A stretch of DNA of 64,000 nt from Gemmatimonadota bacterium (GTDB lineage Bacteria > Gemmatimonadota > Gemmatimonadetes > Longimicrobiales > Gaopeijiaceae). Every line of letters begins with the position of its first letter. The first letter of the stretch is position 1. Location of the stretch: positions 1 through 64,000 of the forward strand of contig JAPPGM010000107.1 of the NCBI GenBank assembly GCA_028874995.1, in the 5' to 3' direction. The position numbers and the translations under genes were made by a program. Positions 45,268-54,652 of the stretch are shown in pieces. The notes under the pieces are model-generated. The model saw only the letters and a program-made list of their open reading frames with translations, searched no databases and was not told the DNA's origin.

Positions 45268-48200
45268 ATGACCCGCATCCCCCGCCCCGGCATGCTGGCC
45301 ACCGTCCGCAACCGCCGCGGCACGGTCACCTCCGTCGCCCCCTTCGACGGCGAGAACGGACGCGTTCACCTCGTCCACGTCGAATACCAGGACGGCGGAT
45401 CGCCCACTGCCGAGCGGCTTCTCTGGGAACTCGAACCCGACAGGACGCTGCTCGAACCCACCGCCCTCCCCGACCCCTACGACACCGACCCCATGCCCGC
45501 AGCCGATTTCGACGCCCTGCTGCGGGCGGCGCGCTGGACCGCCCTCTCCCCGTACCTGGGCCTCGACGGCGAGGGCCGCACGGAGGGCCGCCACCCCATC
45601 GCGAGTCCCTTCCACGGGGGCGTCCGCGTCGAGGACTTCCAGATCGTCCCCCTTTTGAAGGCCCTGCGGATGCCTCGCGTCAGCCTCCTGATCGCGGACG
45701 ACGTGGGCCTCGGCAAGACGATCGAAGCTGGACTCATCCTCACCGAGCTTCTGCTCCGGCGCCGCATCCGCCGTGTCCTCGTTCTGACGCCCGCCGCGCT
45801 TCGCGACCAGTGGAGGGAGGAGCTCTGGGAGAAGTTCTCGCTGCCATTCGAGGTGGTGGACCGCAAGGCGACCGAGAAGCTTCGTCGCAAGCTCGGGATC
45901 GACGCCAACCCGTGGCGCTCGTTCAGCCGGATCATCGCGTCGTACCACTACCTTCGCCAGCCGGACGTGCGGGAACAGTTCCTGTCCGCCTGCAGTACCC
46001 CGGAAGGCTCGCCCCATCTCCCGTGGGACCTGCTGATCGTGGACGAATGCCACAACCTCATGCCAGCGTCGTACGGCGAGGACAGCCAGCTCTGCCGGAC
46101 GCTCGGGCTCATCGCTCCGCGCTTCGAGCACCGCCTGTTCCTGTCGGCCACGCCCCACAACGGCCACACCCGTTCCTTCACCGGGCTGCTCGAAATGCTG
46201 GATCCGGTCCGGTTCACACGGACCAGCGAAATGGGCCGGGCGATGCGCCGACGCGTTGACGACCTGGTCATTCGGAGGCTGAAGCGCGACGTCAACGCGG
46301 GCGCCGCCGGGCCGAGATTCTGCTCGCGGAACCCCCCCCGGGCGCTGCGCTTGGCAAGCAATCCGCGCGAAGCGGAGCTCACGGCCGCCTTCGATGCCTT
46401 TCGTTCCTCCGTCGGGGGACTGATCGCCACCGGAACCCAGGGCGGACGCCGGGCCGGGACATTCGCCGTCGAGGTTCTCGGCAAGCGCCTCCTTTCCTGT
46501 CCGGCCGCGTTCGCCGACTCGTGGCACCGCACCATGCAGGGAATGGAGGAAGGCACGGCCTCGGACGCCGACGTGGGGGTGGCGGAACGGGTTCTCGGGC
46601 AGGAGACCGGCGACGACCGCGAGGCGCAGCAGCGGCAGGCCACCGCGGCCACTGTCGTCGGCGGCTGGCTGCGAAATTACCGCGACGACCTCACGCCGGA
46701 GATAGACCTGATCCAGGTCGCCGTCGAAGCCCTCGGTTTCGATCCCGCCGGACCGCCGCCGACGGAACAGGTGCCCGCCGCCGACGCCCGCTTCGACCAG
46801 TTGATCGCGCTCATCGAGAAGCTTCTGCGCCGCGACGGCCGATTCCGCGACGACGAACGGCTGATCGTGTTCACCGAGTACAAGACGACCCTCGACTACC
46901 TCGCCAACCGTCTGCGGATCCGGTATCCGGCCGACAGAATCCTGACGCTGTTCGGGGTGGGAGGTCCGGGCGGCATGGGCGCCACGGAGCGCGAGAGCGT
47001 CAAGGACGCCTTCAACGATCCCGGTGCCCGGGTCCGCATCCTGGTCGCCACCGACGCAGCTTCGGAAGGACTCAACCTGCACCGCACAGCCCGCTATCTC
47101 CTGCACTACGACTGCCCCTGGAACCCGTCGCGGCTGGAACAGCGCAACGGCCGCCTCGACCGCTACGGCCAGGCCCGCGACGTGACCGTCCACCACTTCG
47201 ACAGCACCGCCGATCCGGACATCCGCTTCCTGGACTACGTGATCCGCAAGGCCGACGGAATCCGCGAGGACCTGGGGTCCGCCAACGAGATCTTCGACCG
47301 TGCCGTCCGGCGCCGTTTGGTCGCGGGAGTGGATCGTGGTGTCGTCCAGAACGACTTGGACCTCGGGGTCGACAACGCGCGCGCCGACCGAATGACTGGT
47401 TTCGACACCACGATAGCGACCGGCAACGGGAAGGTTGGCGTCGGCGAGGCGGTCCGGGCGCTGGCCGACGCTATCGGGCTAAGTGCGCCGGTCATGGCGA
47501 AGACGCTCGAAGCCGCAATGGCCGTCTCGGGTCCGCGGCCGCAGCTCGATGACGCGGGTGAGCCCGATCTGTACAGGATCCGGCATCCCGAGCTTGCGGA
47601 GTGGAAGAGCGTGATCGACTCATCTGTTCGCCGACCCGCCGCAAGCGCGACAGGTGCGCTGGAGCCGGTCCGCAAGATTGCGTTCGGCCCCGCCCCGTTC
47701 ATTGAGCGGCTTGGAGATCTGGATGTGTTCAAGACGCGTCCCGACGCGCTGCTGATGCACCTGGCGCATCCGCTGATGAAGCGCGCCCTTGGTTTGCTCA
47801 CGCGCCTGCGCTATCCCGGCGAGGGCGCGAAGTCGCGGTGGACGGTGCGGATCGGCGGGGTTCCGCCGGGCGCCGAAGGCTTCATCCTGCTCAGTGTCGA
47901 AGAACTCGGGGTGAACGAGCTCAGGGAGAGCTTCCACCACTGGGTGCGGACCGTCGCGTTTCCGCTGCGCAACGGGCGAATCGGCCGTCCTCTCCCGCAT
48001 ACGTCATTTGCGGCACTTGGTGAGGGGCGAGGTACGACGAACCCGGCCGACTGGGACCGCGCCCGCGACCTGCTTTTGGACGCCGATCGCGGCCTGAAGC
48101 GCTGGCTGCGCGAGTATCAGGCCGGTCTCACAAGGGGGTTGCGAGACCAGTTGGGAACCGATGAGGCTGCGGACCGGAGGCGCGAGGACCAGCGCTACCG

Positions 48201-48552
48201 TCAGCGAGAGGGAGAAGTGTCAGCCCTGATCGAGCAGTCCACGGTGGGTCGGCTGAACCGCGAGATCGAGGCGCTCAAGGTCAAGCGGCAACAGGGCCAG
48301 CTCTTCGACGAGGCGGGCAGTCTCGACAAGCTGGACCGCTCCATCGAGGAGAAGGAATCGGAAATCGAGCGCCGCCGCGCGCACTACGACGAAATCCGCG
48401 AGCAGCTGAGGCGTGAACGAACCCGCATCCTGGATCACCTGCTTCCCGCCCGCTTCGCGCTTTCGGGCGAGGCAGGCGTGTTTCCGGTTACCATCGAGGT
48501 GAGGCTGCCCTTATCGCCGGCCCGCAGGGGGGCAAATGTACACTCCACATGA
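45268..48552 (+). CDS. drmD-like: DrmD-like SNF2/RapA-type helicase
   Basis: About 1094 aa from ATG 45268 (GTG 45256 or ATG 45292 are alternatives). Superfamily 2 motifs are clear: Walker A DDVGLGKT (Lys150), motif II VDECHN, motif III LSATPHNGH, motif V ATDAASEGLNLH, and motif VI QRNGRLDRYGQ. The N-terminal 60 residues form an SH3-like module and the C-terminus (about 980-1060) is coiled coil. The arrangement matches DrmD, the SNF2 helicase of class 1 DISARM, which precedes the methylase DrmMI; here too a methylase gene follows after 56 bases. drmA, drmB and drmC are absent from the window. The gene's last codons lie inside bipartite element copy C. Confidence 0.8.
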   Translation: MTRIPRPGMLATVRNRRGTVTSVAPFDGENGRVHLVHVEYQDGGSPTAERLLWELEPDRTLLEPTALPDPYDTDPMPAADFDALLRAARWTALSPYLGLDGEGRTEGRHPIASPFHGGVRVEDFQIVPLLKALRMPRVSLLIADDVGLGKTIEAGLILTELLLRRRIRRVLVLTPAALRDQWREELWEKFSLPFEVVDRKATEKLRRKLGIDANPWRSFSRIIASYHYLRQPDVREQFLSACSTPEGSPHLPWDLLIVDECHNLMPASYGEDSQLCRTLGLIAPRFEHRLFLSATPHNGHTRSFTGLLEMLDPVRFTRTSEMGRAMRRRVDDLVIRRLKRDVNAGAAGPRFCSRNPPRALRLASNPREAELTAAFDAFRSSVGGLIATGTQGGRRAGTFAVEVLGKRLLSCPAAFADSWHRTMQGMEEGTASDADVGVAERVLGQETGDDREAQQRQATAATVVGGWLRNYRDDLTPEIDLIQVAVEALGFDPAGPPPTEQVPAADARFDQLIALIEKLLRRDGRFRDDERLIVFTEYKTTLDYLANRLRIRYPADRILTLFGVGGPGGMGATERESVKDAFNDPGARVRILVATDAASEGLNLHRTARYLLHYDCPWNPSRLEQRNGRLDRYGQARDVTVHHFDSTADPDIRFLDYVIRKADGIREDLGSANEIFDRAVRRRLVAGVDRGVVQNDLDLGVDNARADRMTGFDTTIATGNGKVGVGEAVRALADAIGLSAPVMAKTLEAAMAVSGPRPQLDDAGEPDLYRIRHPELAEWKSVIDSSVRRPAASATGALEPVRKIAFGPAPFIERLGDLDVFKTRPDALLMHLAHPLMKRALGLLTRLRYPGEGAKSRWTVRIGGVPPGAEGFILLSVEELGVNELRESFHHWVRTVAFPLRNGRIGRPLPHTSFAALGEGRGTTNPADWDRARDLLLDADRGLKRWLREYQAGLTRGLRDQLGTDEAADRRREDQRYRQREGEVSALIEQSTVGRLNREIEALKVKRQQGQLFDEAGSLDKLDRSIEEKESEIERRRAHYDEIREQLRRERTRILDHLLPARFALSGEAGVFPVTIEVRLPLSPARRGANVHST

Positions 48553-48562
48553 CTTAATGTGA
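48538..48562 (+). promoter_or_regulatory. bipartite palindromic element, copy C
   Basis: GTACACT, seven bases (CCACATG), ACTTAATGTGA: 15 of 18 defined bases match copies A and B, and the N7 shares ACATG with copy A. It spans the helicase stop codon (48550-48552) and ends 47 bp before the methylase start. Confidence 0.5.
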
Positions 48563-48608
48563 TGTCTTCATTACATCGTGAATCGGTCGAGCGAGGCGGC
48601 CAGCGCTG

Positions 48609-51600
48609 ATGAGCACCAGGTCCGGAGCGTCCATCCCCGGCTGGAACCGGCTCCGCCACTCCGGCCTGCTTCTGGACGGCCCCCGGCTCGTTTCCTTGCG
48701 CGAGTACGTGGCGGAGCCGCTGGACGACCGGGTCGAGCAGAGGCTGAGGCAGCGTGCCGCCGCCGTCCTGTCCGGTGCGGTTGATGGGCCCGGGACCTCT
48801 GGCACGTCCGAATTCGTTTCGTTCGTCCTGGAGCAGGTTTGCGGATTCGATCCGGCGTCGGGCAGTTGGGAGCGCGGCGGCCGTGTCCCGTCCTCCCGCG
48901 GCAGGCGCGCCGTGACCGGCGAGATCGTGAAGCCGCGGCACCTGTGGAGCGGTCCGCGCGGAGCCTCGCTGCCCGTCTTCATCGACGACACCGCGCGCAT
49001 CGGAATCGGCCGCGGCCGGCGGGTCGTCAGCCGGGTGTTGGGATGGCTGCGGTCGGGAGGCGAGCACCTGGCGCTGGTCACCAACGGCCGCCAGTGGAGG
49101 CTGGTGTTCGCGGGTCTCGACTACGACGCCTCGTGCGAATGGGACGCCGACCTCTGGTTCGAGGAAGGCGAGCTGACGGCTCAGGTCACGGCCCTGCGGA
49201 CGCTTCTGTGCCCGAGACTCTGGACGCCGGAGGAAGAGGGAGCCGCTTCGCCGCTGCTCCAGGCCATTCGGGACACCCGGAAGGGGCAGGCGGAGCTGTC
49301 AGAAGTGCTTGGGGAGCGCGTGCGCGAGGCGGTGGAGATCCTCGTCAGGAGCCACGGCGAGGCGCTGAAGGAGCTCGCGGCGGGTGAAGACGGGGTGGCG
49401 CCGGCCGACATCTACCGCGCGGCCTGCCGGGTGGCGATGCGCGCGGTCGTCGTGCTCTTCGCGGAGTCGCGCGACCTGCTGCCCCGCGACAACACCGTGT
49501 ACGACGAGGGCTACGGCTTGAACGGGCTCTTCGGCCAGCTTGAGCGCATGGCGAACCGGGGCGACGCCATGAGCGAGTCCTTCGGGGCGTGGCCGCGCGT
49601 TCTGGCGCTCTTCCGGCTGGTGAACGAAGGCTCGCATCATCCCGACCTTCCGGTCGCCGCGTACGGCGGCGAGCTTTTCGCCACGGGGCGTTCCGACGCC
49701 GGGGACGGCGTCTCCCGCGCGCTGCATGTCTTCGAGACCGCGTGCTTCGGCGGCGGGCGGGTGCTCTCGGACCGCGACGTCTACCGGATGCTGCGACGGC
49801 TGACGCGTACCAAGGCGAGGATACGGCAGGGGCGCGGGGGGATGTGGGTGCCCGTTCCGGTGGACTTCTCCGACCTGTCTTCGGAGTACATCGGGGTGGT
49901 GTATGAGGGATTGCTGGACTACGAGTTGAAGACCGCGCCGGCGGGGGACCCGGTGGTGTTTCTCTCGGTTGGCGACCGTCCCGCGCTCCCCCTGTCCCGC
50001 TTGGAGGGGATGGACAGGCGGGCGCTTCGCGGACTTTTCGAGAAGCTGAAGAAGGAGAGTGTGGCGGACGAAGGACGGGGCGATGAGGAGGGCCGCGACG
50101 AGGGGTCGGAGGTGGAGGACGAGTCTGGCGAAACGGCGGCGGAGTCCGCCGAGGACGCCGCGTTGGACGAGCGCCGGACCTATCGGACGCGGGCGGAACA
50201 GTGGGCGCGCCGTGCCGTGGAGGTCGCGGGGCTCGCCAGGAAACCGCGGGGCCGGATGACGCCGGAGCGGCGGCTGGCCTACGAGGGCAAGCTCGCCGCA
50301 ACGGCCCGAAGGCTGGTGCACCAACAGGTTCTTCCGGGTGAATGGTACCTGGCGCGCTGGGGCGGGACTCGAAAGGGTTCCGGGAGTTTCTATACCCGGC
50401 CGGGGCTGGCCGTGCCGACCGTGCAGCGGACGCTCCGCCCGCTCGCGTACGATCCGCCCAGGGGCAAGTCGCGGACCGAGGCGCTGCTGGCCCCGTCTTC
50501 CAAATGGACGCCCAAGCGGCCCGAAGAGATCCTCGCTCTCAAGGTCTGCGACCCCGCCTGCGGGTCCGGCTCCTTTGTTCTGGCGGCGCTACGGTTCCTG
50601 ACAGACGCGCTGTACGAGTCCCTACAGCGCCACGGGCGGATCGAGGCCAAGGCGAACGAGTCGCTCGTGTGGCTGCTCGGCATGCGCGGCGGGGAGGCGG
50701 GTGACGATGAGCGATTGAGCGACGAGCAGATCCCTTGCCGCCCGGAGGACGACGAATTCGAGCGGCTTCTGAAGGCCCGCCTGCGCCGGCACGTCGTCGA
50801 GCGCTGCATCTACGCGGTCGACCTGGATCCGCTGGCGGTCGAGCTCTGCCGTCTCTCGCTCTGGATCGAGACGATGGATCGCGAGCTCCCGTTCGGGTTC
50901 CTGGACCACAAGGTCAAGTGTGGCAACGCGCTGGTCGGTGCCTGGTTCGACCAGTTCCAGCACTATCCGGCGATGGCGTGGAAGAACCGTGAGGGGGGCG
51001 ACAGGAACCACTCGAACGGGGTGCACTACGGCAAGAACGCGCGGGGCAGAGCGATCAAGGCCTTCCACAAGGACGTGTTGACGCCTGACATGAAGCGGTT
51101 CCTCGAAGGCAGGACGCTGTTTCAGGAGGACCTGCTGGAGAAGGCGGCCGGGGCGCACGGGGATGCGATGGGGGTGCTGGCCTACATGCACGAGCTGCCG
51201 GTGCAGGATGCGGCGGAGCGGGCGGAGGTTTATCGGACGGAGTTGTTGGGGTCGAGCGAGTGGAGGTCGCTGAAGGAGGCGATGGACCTGTGGTGCGCGT
51301 GCTGGTTCTGGCCGGCGGACGAGATCGGGTGTGCGTCGTTGCCGACGAGTTTTGCGGATCCGCCGGAGAGGACTCGGGTGGTGGGGAGGGCGGTGGCCGC
51401 GCGGCACCGGTTCTTTCATTGGGAGCTGGAGTTTCCAGATGTGTTTGATGGGGAAGGGGCGGGGTTCGATGGGGTGGTGGGGAATCCGCCGTGGGAGAAC
51501 CTCCAACCTAATCCGGAGGAGTTCTTCTCGAATGAGGACCCGTTGTTCCGCACCTATGGCCGGTTGGTCAAGCGCGGGCGACAACAAGAGATGTTCCAGG

Positions 51601-53999
51601 CGGACATGTCGATCGAGAGACGCTGGCTGGATTACGTCGCCGGTTTCAAGGGTCTCTCCAACTGGGTGCGGCACTGCGCCAATCCGTTCGGTGACCCTGA
51701 AGCTCAAGTGCGAAGTCAAGGCTCGTTTCCCCTCGGTCGGGGCGGCAAGGCGCTCCACCGGCGTTGGAGAGAGGCACGACAGGCAGATCATGGCTTTTCG
51801 GATCCTGATCACGCGTTCCGGCTTCAAATGGGACGGATATTCACGTATCCGCTCTTTCTGGAGCAATCTCTCGCGCTATTGAGAACGGGTGGAAGATGCG
51901 GGCTCATCATTCCGTCTGGGATCTACAGCGATGCTTGGACTCGTCCGCTCCGAATCACACTTCTCGAGCGCTGTCGGTGGGAATGGCTGTTCGGAATCGA
52001 GAACAGCGGGAAGATCTTCCCGATCCACCGCAGCTACAAGTTCAACCCCGTCATCGCCGAGAAGGGTGGGTCGACCGAGGCAATCCAGACGGCCTTCATG
52101 CGCGGCAGCCTTGAGGACTGGGAGCGCGCCGAGGATCTCGCCACACCCTACGCGCGCGATCAGGTGGAGCGGTTCAGTCCGAAGAGCCGCGCGATTCTCG
52201 AGATCCAGTCCGGGCGCGATCTGGAGCTCCTGGAGAAGATATACACCGACTCCGTGCTGCTCGGCGACGATGGGCCCGATGGGTGGGGCATTAAGTACAA
52301 GCTCGAATTCATGATGAACACGGACGCCAAGCTCTTCCCGCCCCGCCCAACGTGGGAAGCGAAGGGCTACCGTCCCGACGAGTACAGCCGCTGGCTGAAG
52401 GGGGACTGGCGTCCGATCGGGGAGCTGTGGGCGGAGTTGGGGGTGGATCCGGGGCGGCCGGAGCCTGTGGAGGTCGAGCTGGTGGACTGGCTGTTCGATG
52501 GGAGTGCCGGGCCCGAGAGGCGGGAGGCGGAGGCTCGGTTCGTGCATGGGCACCTGCTCAAGCCTGGCGATGTGGCGCGGACGGACTGGGCGGTGCGGTG
52601 CGCGCAGCCGCCGTATGACCGGCTGCCAGTGCCGCGGGTGGCGATTCCGGCGGGGATCATTCTGTCGCGGGATGGGACGGAGTGGATATGGGAGGGGGCT
52701 GGGGTGGAGGATGTGGCGTTGCCGTTGTATCAGGGAACCATGGTGCAGCCGTTCGTGCCCAGCGCACGAGGGTGGCTGAGCGGCACTGGGCTGCAGGCGA
52801 AATGGGACTATAGCTCCTTGGAGGACCTCCGATGGAATCCGCAGTTCCTAATGGAGCACGACGTGGCTGACCAGAGAATTGGCTCTTGGCCCTACGCCAA
52901 GATTGGTTACCGCGAAGTGGCCCGCAGCACGGATCCTCGGTCGTTCATTGGTGCGATGCTTCCGCCCTTTCCTTGCGGCCACAAAGTGCCGGTCCTGCAT
53001 GCCAACGTCCGCAATGGAGTTCCCGGTGCTGCGGCATGCCTGAACAGCTTTGTTTTCGATTGGCTTGTACGGCAGCGCCTCGGTGGAGCAGCCTTGGCGT
53101 GGCACGTCCTTGCTGAGACTGCACTACCACCGATTCAGGAATGGCCTGGGATAGTCCGCGTCGTCAATGCGCTGAACCTGCGTTTCCGCGTCTTTTCTCC
53201 CGCTCGTTTGGTTCACGACGATGCGGGTGCCGGGGCACTTGCCGGAGCCGAGAGGATCCGTTTGCGCGCGATCGTGGATGCGGTGTCGTGTGCGATGTAC
53301 GGATGTGACATGAATGACTTGCTTTACATTCTTCGGGACTGCGACCGGCGGACCGATGACGTCCGGGCACGCTCCCATCAGATCGCCGGCTTGGACATGA
53401 GGGGGTTCTGGCGGGTCGACCGGGACCAGGAGCCGGAGTTGCGCCTTACCATTCTCACACTCATGGCATTTCACGATCTCGAATCGAAGGGCGGCACGTC
53501 CGGCCGCTACCGAGACATCCAAGCGTTCTTCAGACAGAATCACGGCGAGGGTTGGCTCCTGCCCGAGACCGTCCGCCTCACGGACTACGGATTGGGTCAC
53601 GACGACCGGGCCGGACGTCACCAGCCTGTCGCCCGCCGATTGGGGCCGCGCTTCTACGACTGGCAACTCGCCCAGAGCTCTGACGAATCGTGGCGGGAGT
53701 GCCACCTTCACGCCCGAAACCTCCTAGGCCCCGACGAGTACGCCCGGCTCCTCAACCGCCTGATCGAGCACCGAGTCCGATCCGGCGACCAACACGACGA
53801 TCTCCTCTTCGGCCAGTTCACACGCGATCTGGTCGGGGAAGACACGGAACTCCCAACCCCCACGACTGATGGGATCGCCTTCGGTGACGAGAGGGCACTG
53901 CGGGCCGCCGAACCGAAGCCCGACTACTCCGCCGACCCTTCCGGGAAGCGGCCTCAGACCGAGATGTTTCGGGGTCCTCAATCCGACCTGTTCGAATAG
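48609..53999 (+). CDS. large Eco57I/DrmMI-like DNA adenine methylase
   Basis: 1796 aa. The N-terminal 300 residues resemble the fold of type IIG/ISP enzymes (LRSGGEHLALVTNGRQWRLV), but I see no clear D...ExK nuclease core. A low-complexity acidic linker lies at about 480-520. SAM motif I, CDPACGSGSFVLAALR, is near residue 650, and the N6-adenine motif IV, GNPPWEN, has Asn959. The C-terminal third probably contains the target recognition region. As in DISARM or BREX it would mark self DNA, paired with the upstream helicase. At nearly 1.8 kb of codons it is larger than most DrmMI proteins I know. No frame break seen. Confidence 0.8.
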   Translation: MSTRSGASIPGWNRLRHSGLLLDGPRLVSLREYVAEPLDDRVEQRLRQRAAAVLSGAVDGPGTSGTSEFVSFVLEQVCGFDPASGSWERGGRVPSSRGRRAVTGEIVKPRHLWSGPRGASLPVFIDDTARIGIGRGRRVVSRVLGWLRSGGEHLALVTNGRQWRLVFAGLDYDASCEWDADLWFEEGELTAQVTALRTLLCPRLWTPEEEGAASPLLQAIRDTRKGQAELSEVLGERVREAVEILVRSHGEALKELAAGEDGVAPADIYRAACRVAMRAVVVLFAESRDLLPRDNTVYDEGYGLNGLFGQLERMANRGDAMSESFGAWPRVLALFRLVNEGSHHPDLPVAAYGGELFATGRSDAGDGVSRALHVFETACFGGGRVLSDRDVYRMLRRLTRTKARIRQGRGGMWVPVPVDFSDLSSEYIGVVYEGLLDYELKTAPAGDPVVFLSVGDRPALPLSRLEGMDRRALRGLFEKLKKESVADEGRGDEEGRDEGSEVEDESGETAAESAEDAALDERRTYRTRAEQWARRAVEVAGLARKPRGRMTPERRLAYEGKLAATARRLVHQQVLPGEWYLARWGGTRKGSGSFYTRPGLAVPTVQRTLRPLAYDPPRGKSRTEALLAPSSKWTPKRPEEILALKVCDPACGSGSFVLAALRFLTDALYESLQRHGRIEAKANESLVWLLGMRGGEAGDDERLSDEQIPCRPEDDEFERLLKARLRRHVVERCIYAVDLDPLAVELCRLSLWIETMDRELPFGFLDHKVKCGNALVGAWFDQFQHYPAMAWKNREGGDRNHSNGVHYGKNARGRAIKAFHKDVLTPDMKRFLEGRTLFQEDLLEKAAGAHGDAMGVLAYMHELPVQDAAERAEVYRTELLGSSEWRSLKEAMDLWCACWFWPADEIGCASLPTSFADPPERTRVVGRAVAARHRFFHWELEFPDVFDGEGAGFDGVVGNPPWENLQPNPEEFFSNEDPLFRTYGRLVKRGRQQEMFQADMSIERRWLDYVAGFKGLSNWVRHCANPFGDPEAQVRSQGSFPLGRGGKALHRRWREARQADHGFSDPDHAFRLQMGRIFTYPLFLEQSLALLRTGGRCGLIIPSGIYSDAWTRPLRITLLERCRWEWLFGIENSGKIFPIHRSYKFNPVIAEKGGSTEAIQTAFMRGSLEDWERAEDLATPYARDQVERFSPKSRAILEIQSGRDLELLEKIYTDSVLLGDDGPDGWGIKYKLEFMMNTDAKLFPPRPTWEAKGYRPDEYSRWLKGDWRPIGELWAELGVDPGRPEPVEVELVDWLFDGSAGPERREAEARFVHGHLLKPGDVARTDWAVRCAQPPYDRLPVPRVAIPAGIILSRDGTEWIWEGAGVEDVALPLYQGTMVQPFVPSARGWLSGTGLQAKWDYSSLEDLRWNPQFLMEHDVADQRIGSWPYAKIGYREVARSTDPRSFIGAMLPPFPCGHKVPVLHANVRNGVPGAAACLNSFVFDWLVRQRLGGAALAWHVLAETALPPIQEWPGIVRVVNALNLRFRVFSPARLVHDDAGAGALAGAERIRLRAIVDAVSCAMYGCDMNDLLYILRDCDRRTDDVRARSHQIAGLDMRGFWRVDRDQEPELRLTILTLMAFHDLESKGGTSGRYRDIQAFFRQNHGEGWLLPETVRLTDYGLGHDDRAGRHQPVARRLGPRFYDWQLAQSSDESWRECHLHARNLLGPDEYARLLNRLIEHRVRSGDQHDDLLFGQFTRDLVGEDTELPTPTTDGIAFGDERALRAAEPKPDYSADPSGKRPQTEMFRGPQSDLFE

Positions 54000-54008
54000 G
54001 AGCACGCC

Positions 54009-54558
54009 ATGTTCGACGCGACCGACCAGATCCTTCGCCAGCTCCGGGCCGGTGAGGACATCCGGACGGAGTTCAAGGAACTGCGCTACGGCAAGCGTGG
54101 CGTGATCTCGCCCAGAACGGAAAACCTCGCGGCCGAGATGGTCGCGTTCGCCAACGCGGAGGGCGGGACGTGCATCTTCGGCGTTGACGACTCCGGCGCG
54201 CCCGCAGGAGTGTCGAGGGACAGGCTGGATGCCGTCGAACAGTCGATCATCAACGTGGCTTCGGATCTGTGCGATCCCCCGATCCGTCCCCTGTTGAGGC
54301 GAGCCGTCGTTCCCGGCGCCGATGGTGAAGTCACCGTTGTTATGGCCGACCTATACCTGGGCACTGGCGACGCGGTGGAGCAGATGGCGGCTCTGGCTGC
54401 AGCTCGAGAGAGCGTCGGCGGCGCTGGCGCGGGCGGAGTGGGGGACGGTGGGCCATCGGGTGGGCCAATGCCGAGCGATAACCCGCAGGATCCCGATGGA
54501 ACTCGGCCGGAGATGGTGGACGAGCTGTGAGCGGGACAGGGCGATATGGGGGTCATAG
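54009..54558 (+). pseudogene. AlbA_2/Schlafen-type gene, truncated and probably frameshifted
   Basis: The first 110 residues are a good AlbA_2 (Schlafen-like) domain: QILRQLRAGEDIRTEFKEL, NLAAEMVAFANAEGGTCIFG and VDDSGAPAGV. After about 54360 the frame turns Gly-rich and stops at 54530. In another frame the end (HRVGQCRAITRRIPMEL) weakly resembles the family's usual continuation, suggesting a frameshift; this part is uncertain. Full members have 400-550 residues, so the gene is truncated in any case. It begins 9 bases after the methylase stop and is followed by the DUF262 gene. A second broken member lies at 58074. Confidence 0.65.
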
Positions 54559-54652
54559 ATAGCCCGTGAGCAGGCTTGCCCGATCCCTCCGAGACGAGCA
54601 TCTTACGGCCCGATTTCCCAGTAGCACGAAGGCTTCAAGGACCATTCCAAGA

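Noticed and set aside
54009-54558. Intact AlbA_2 protein
   Set aside because: The domain is followed by a Gly-rich end and a stop long before the family's normal length.
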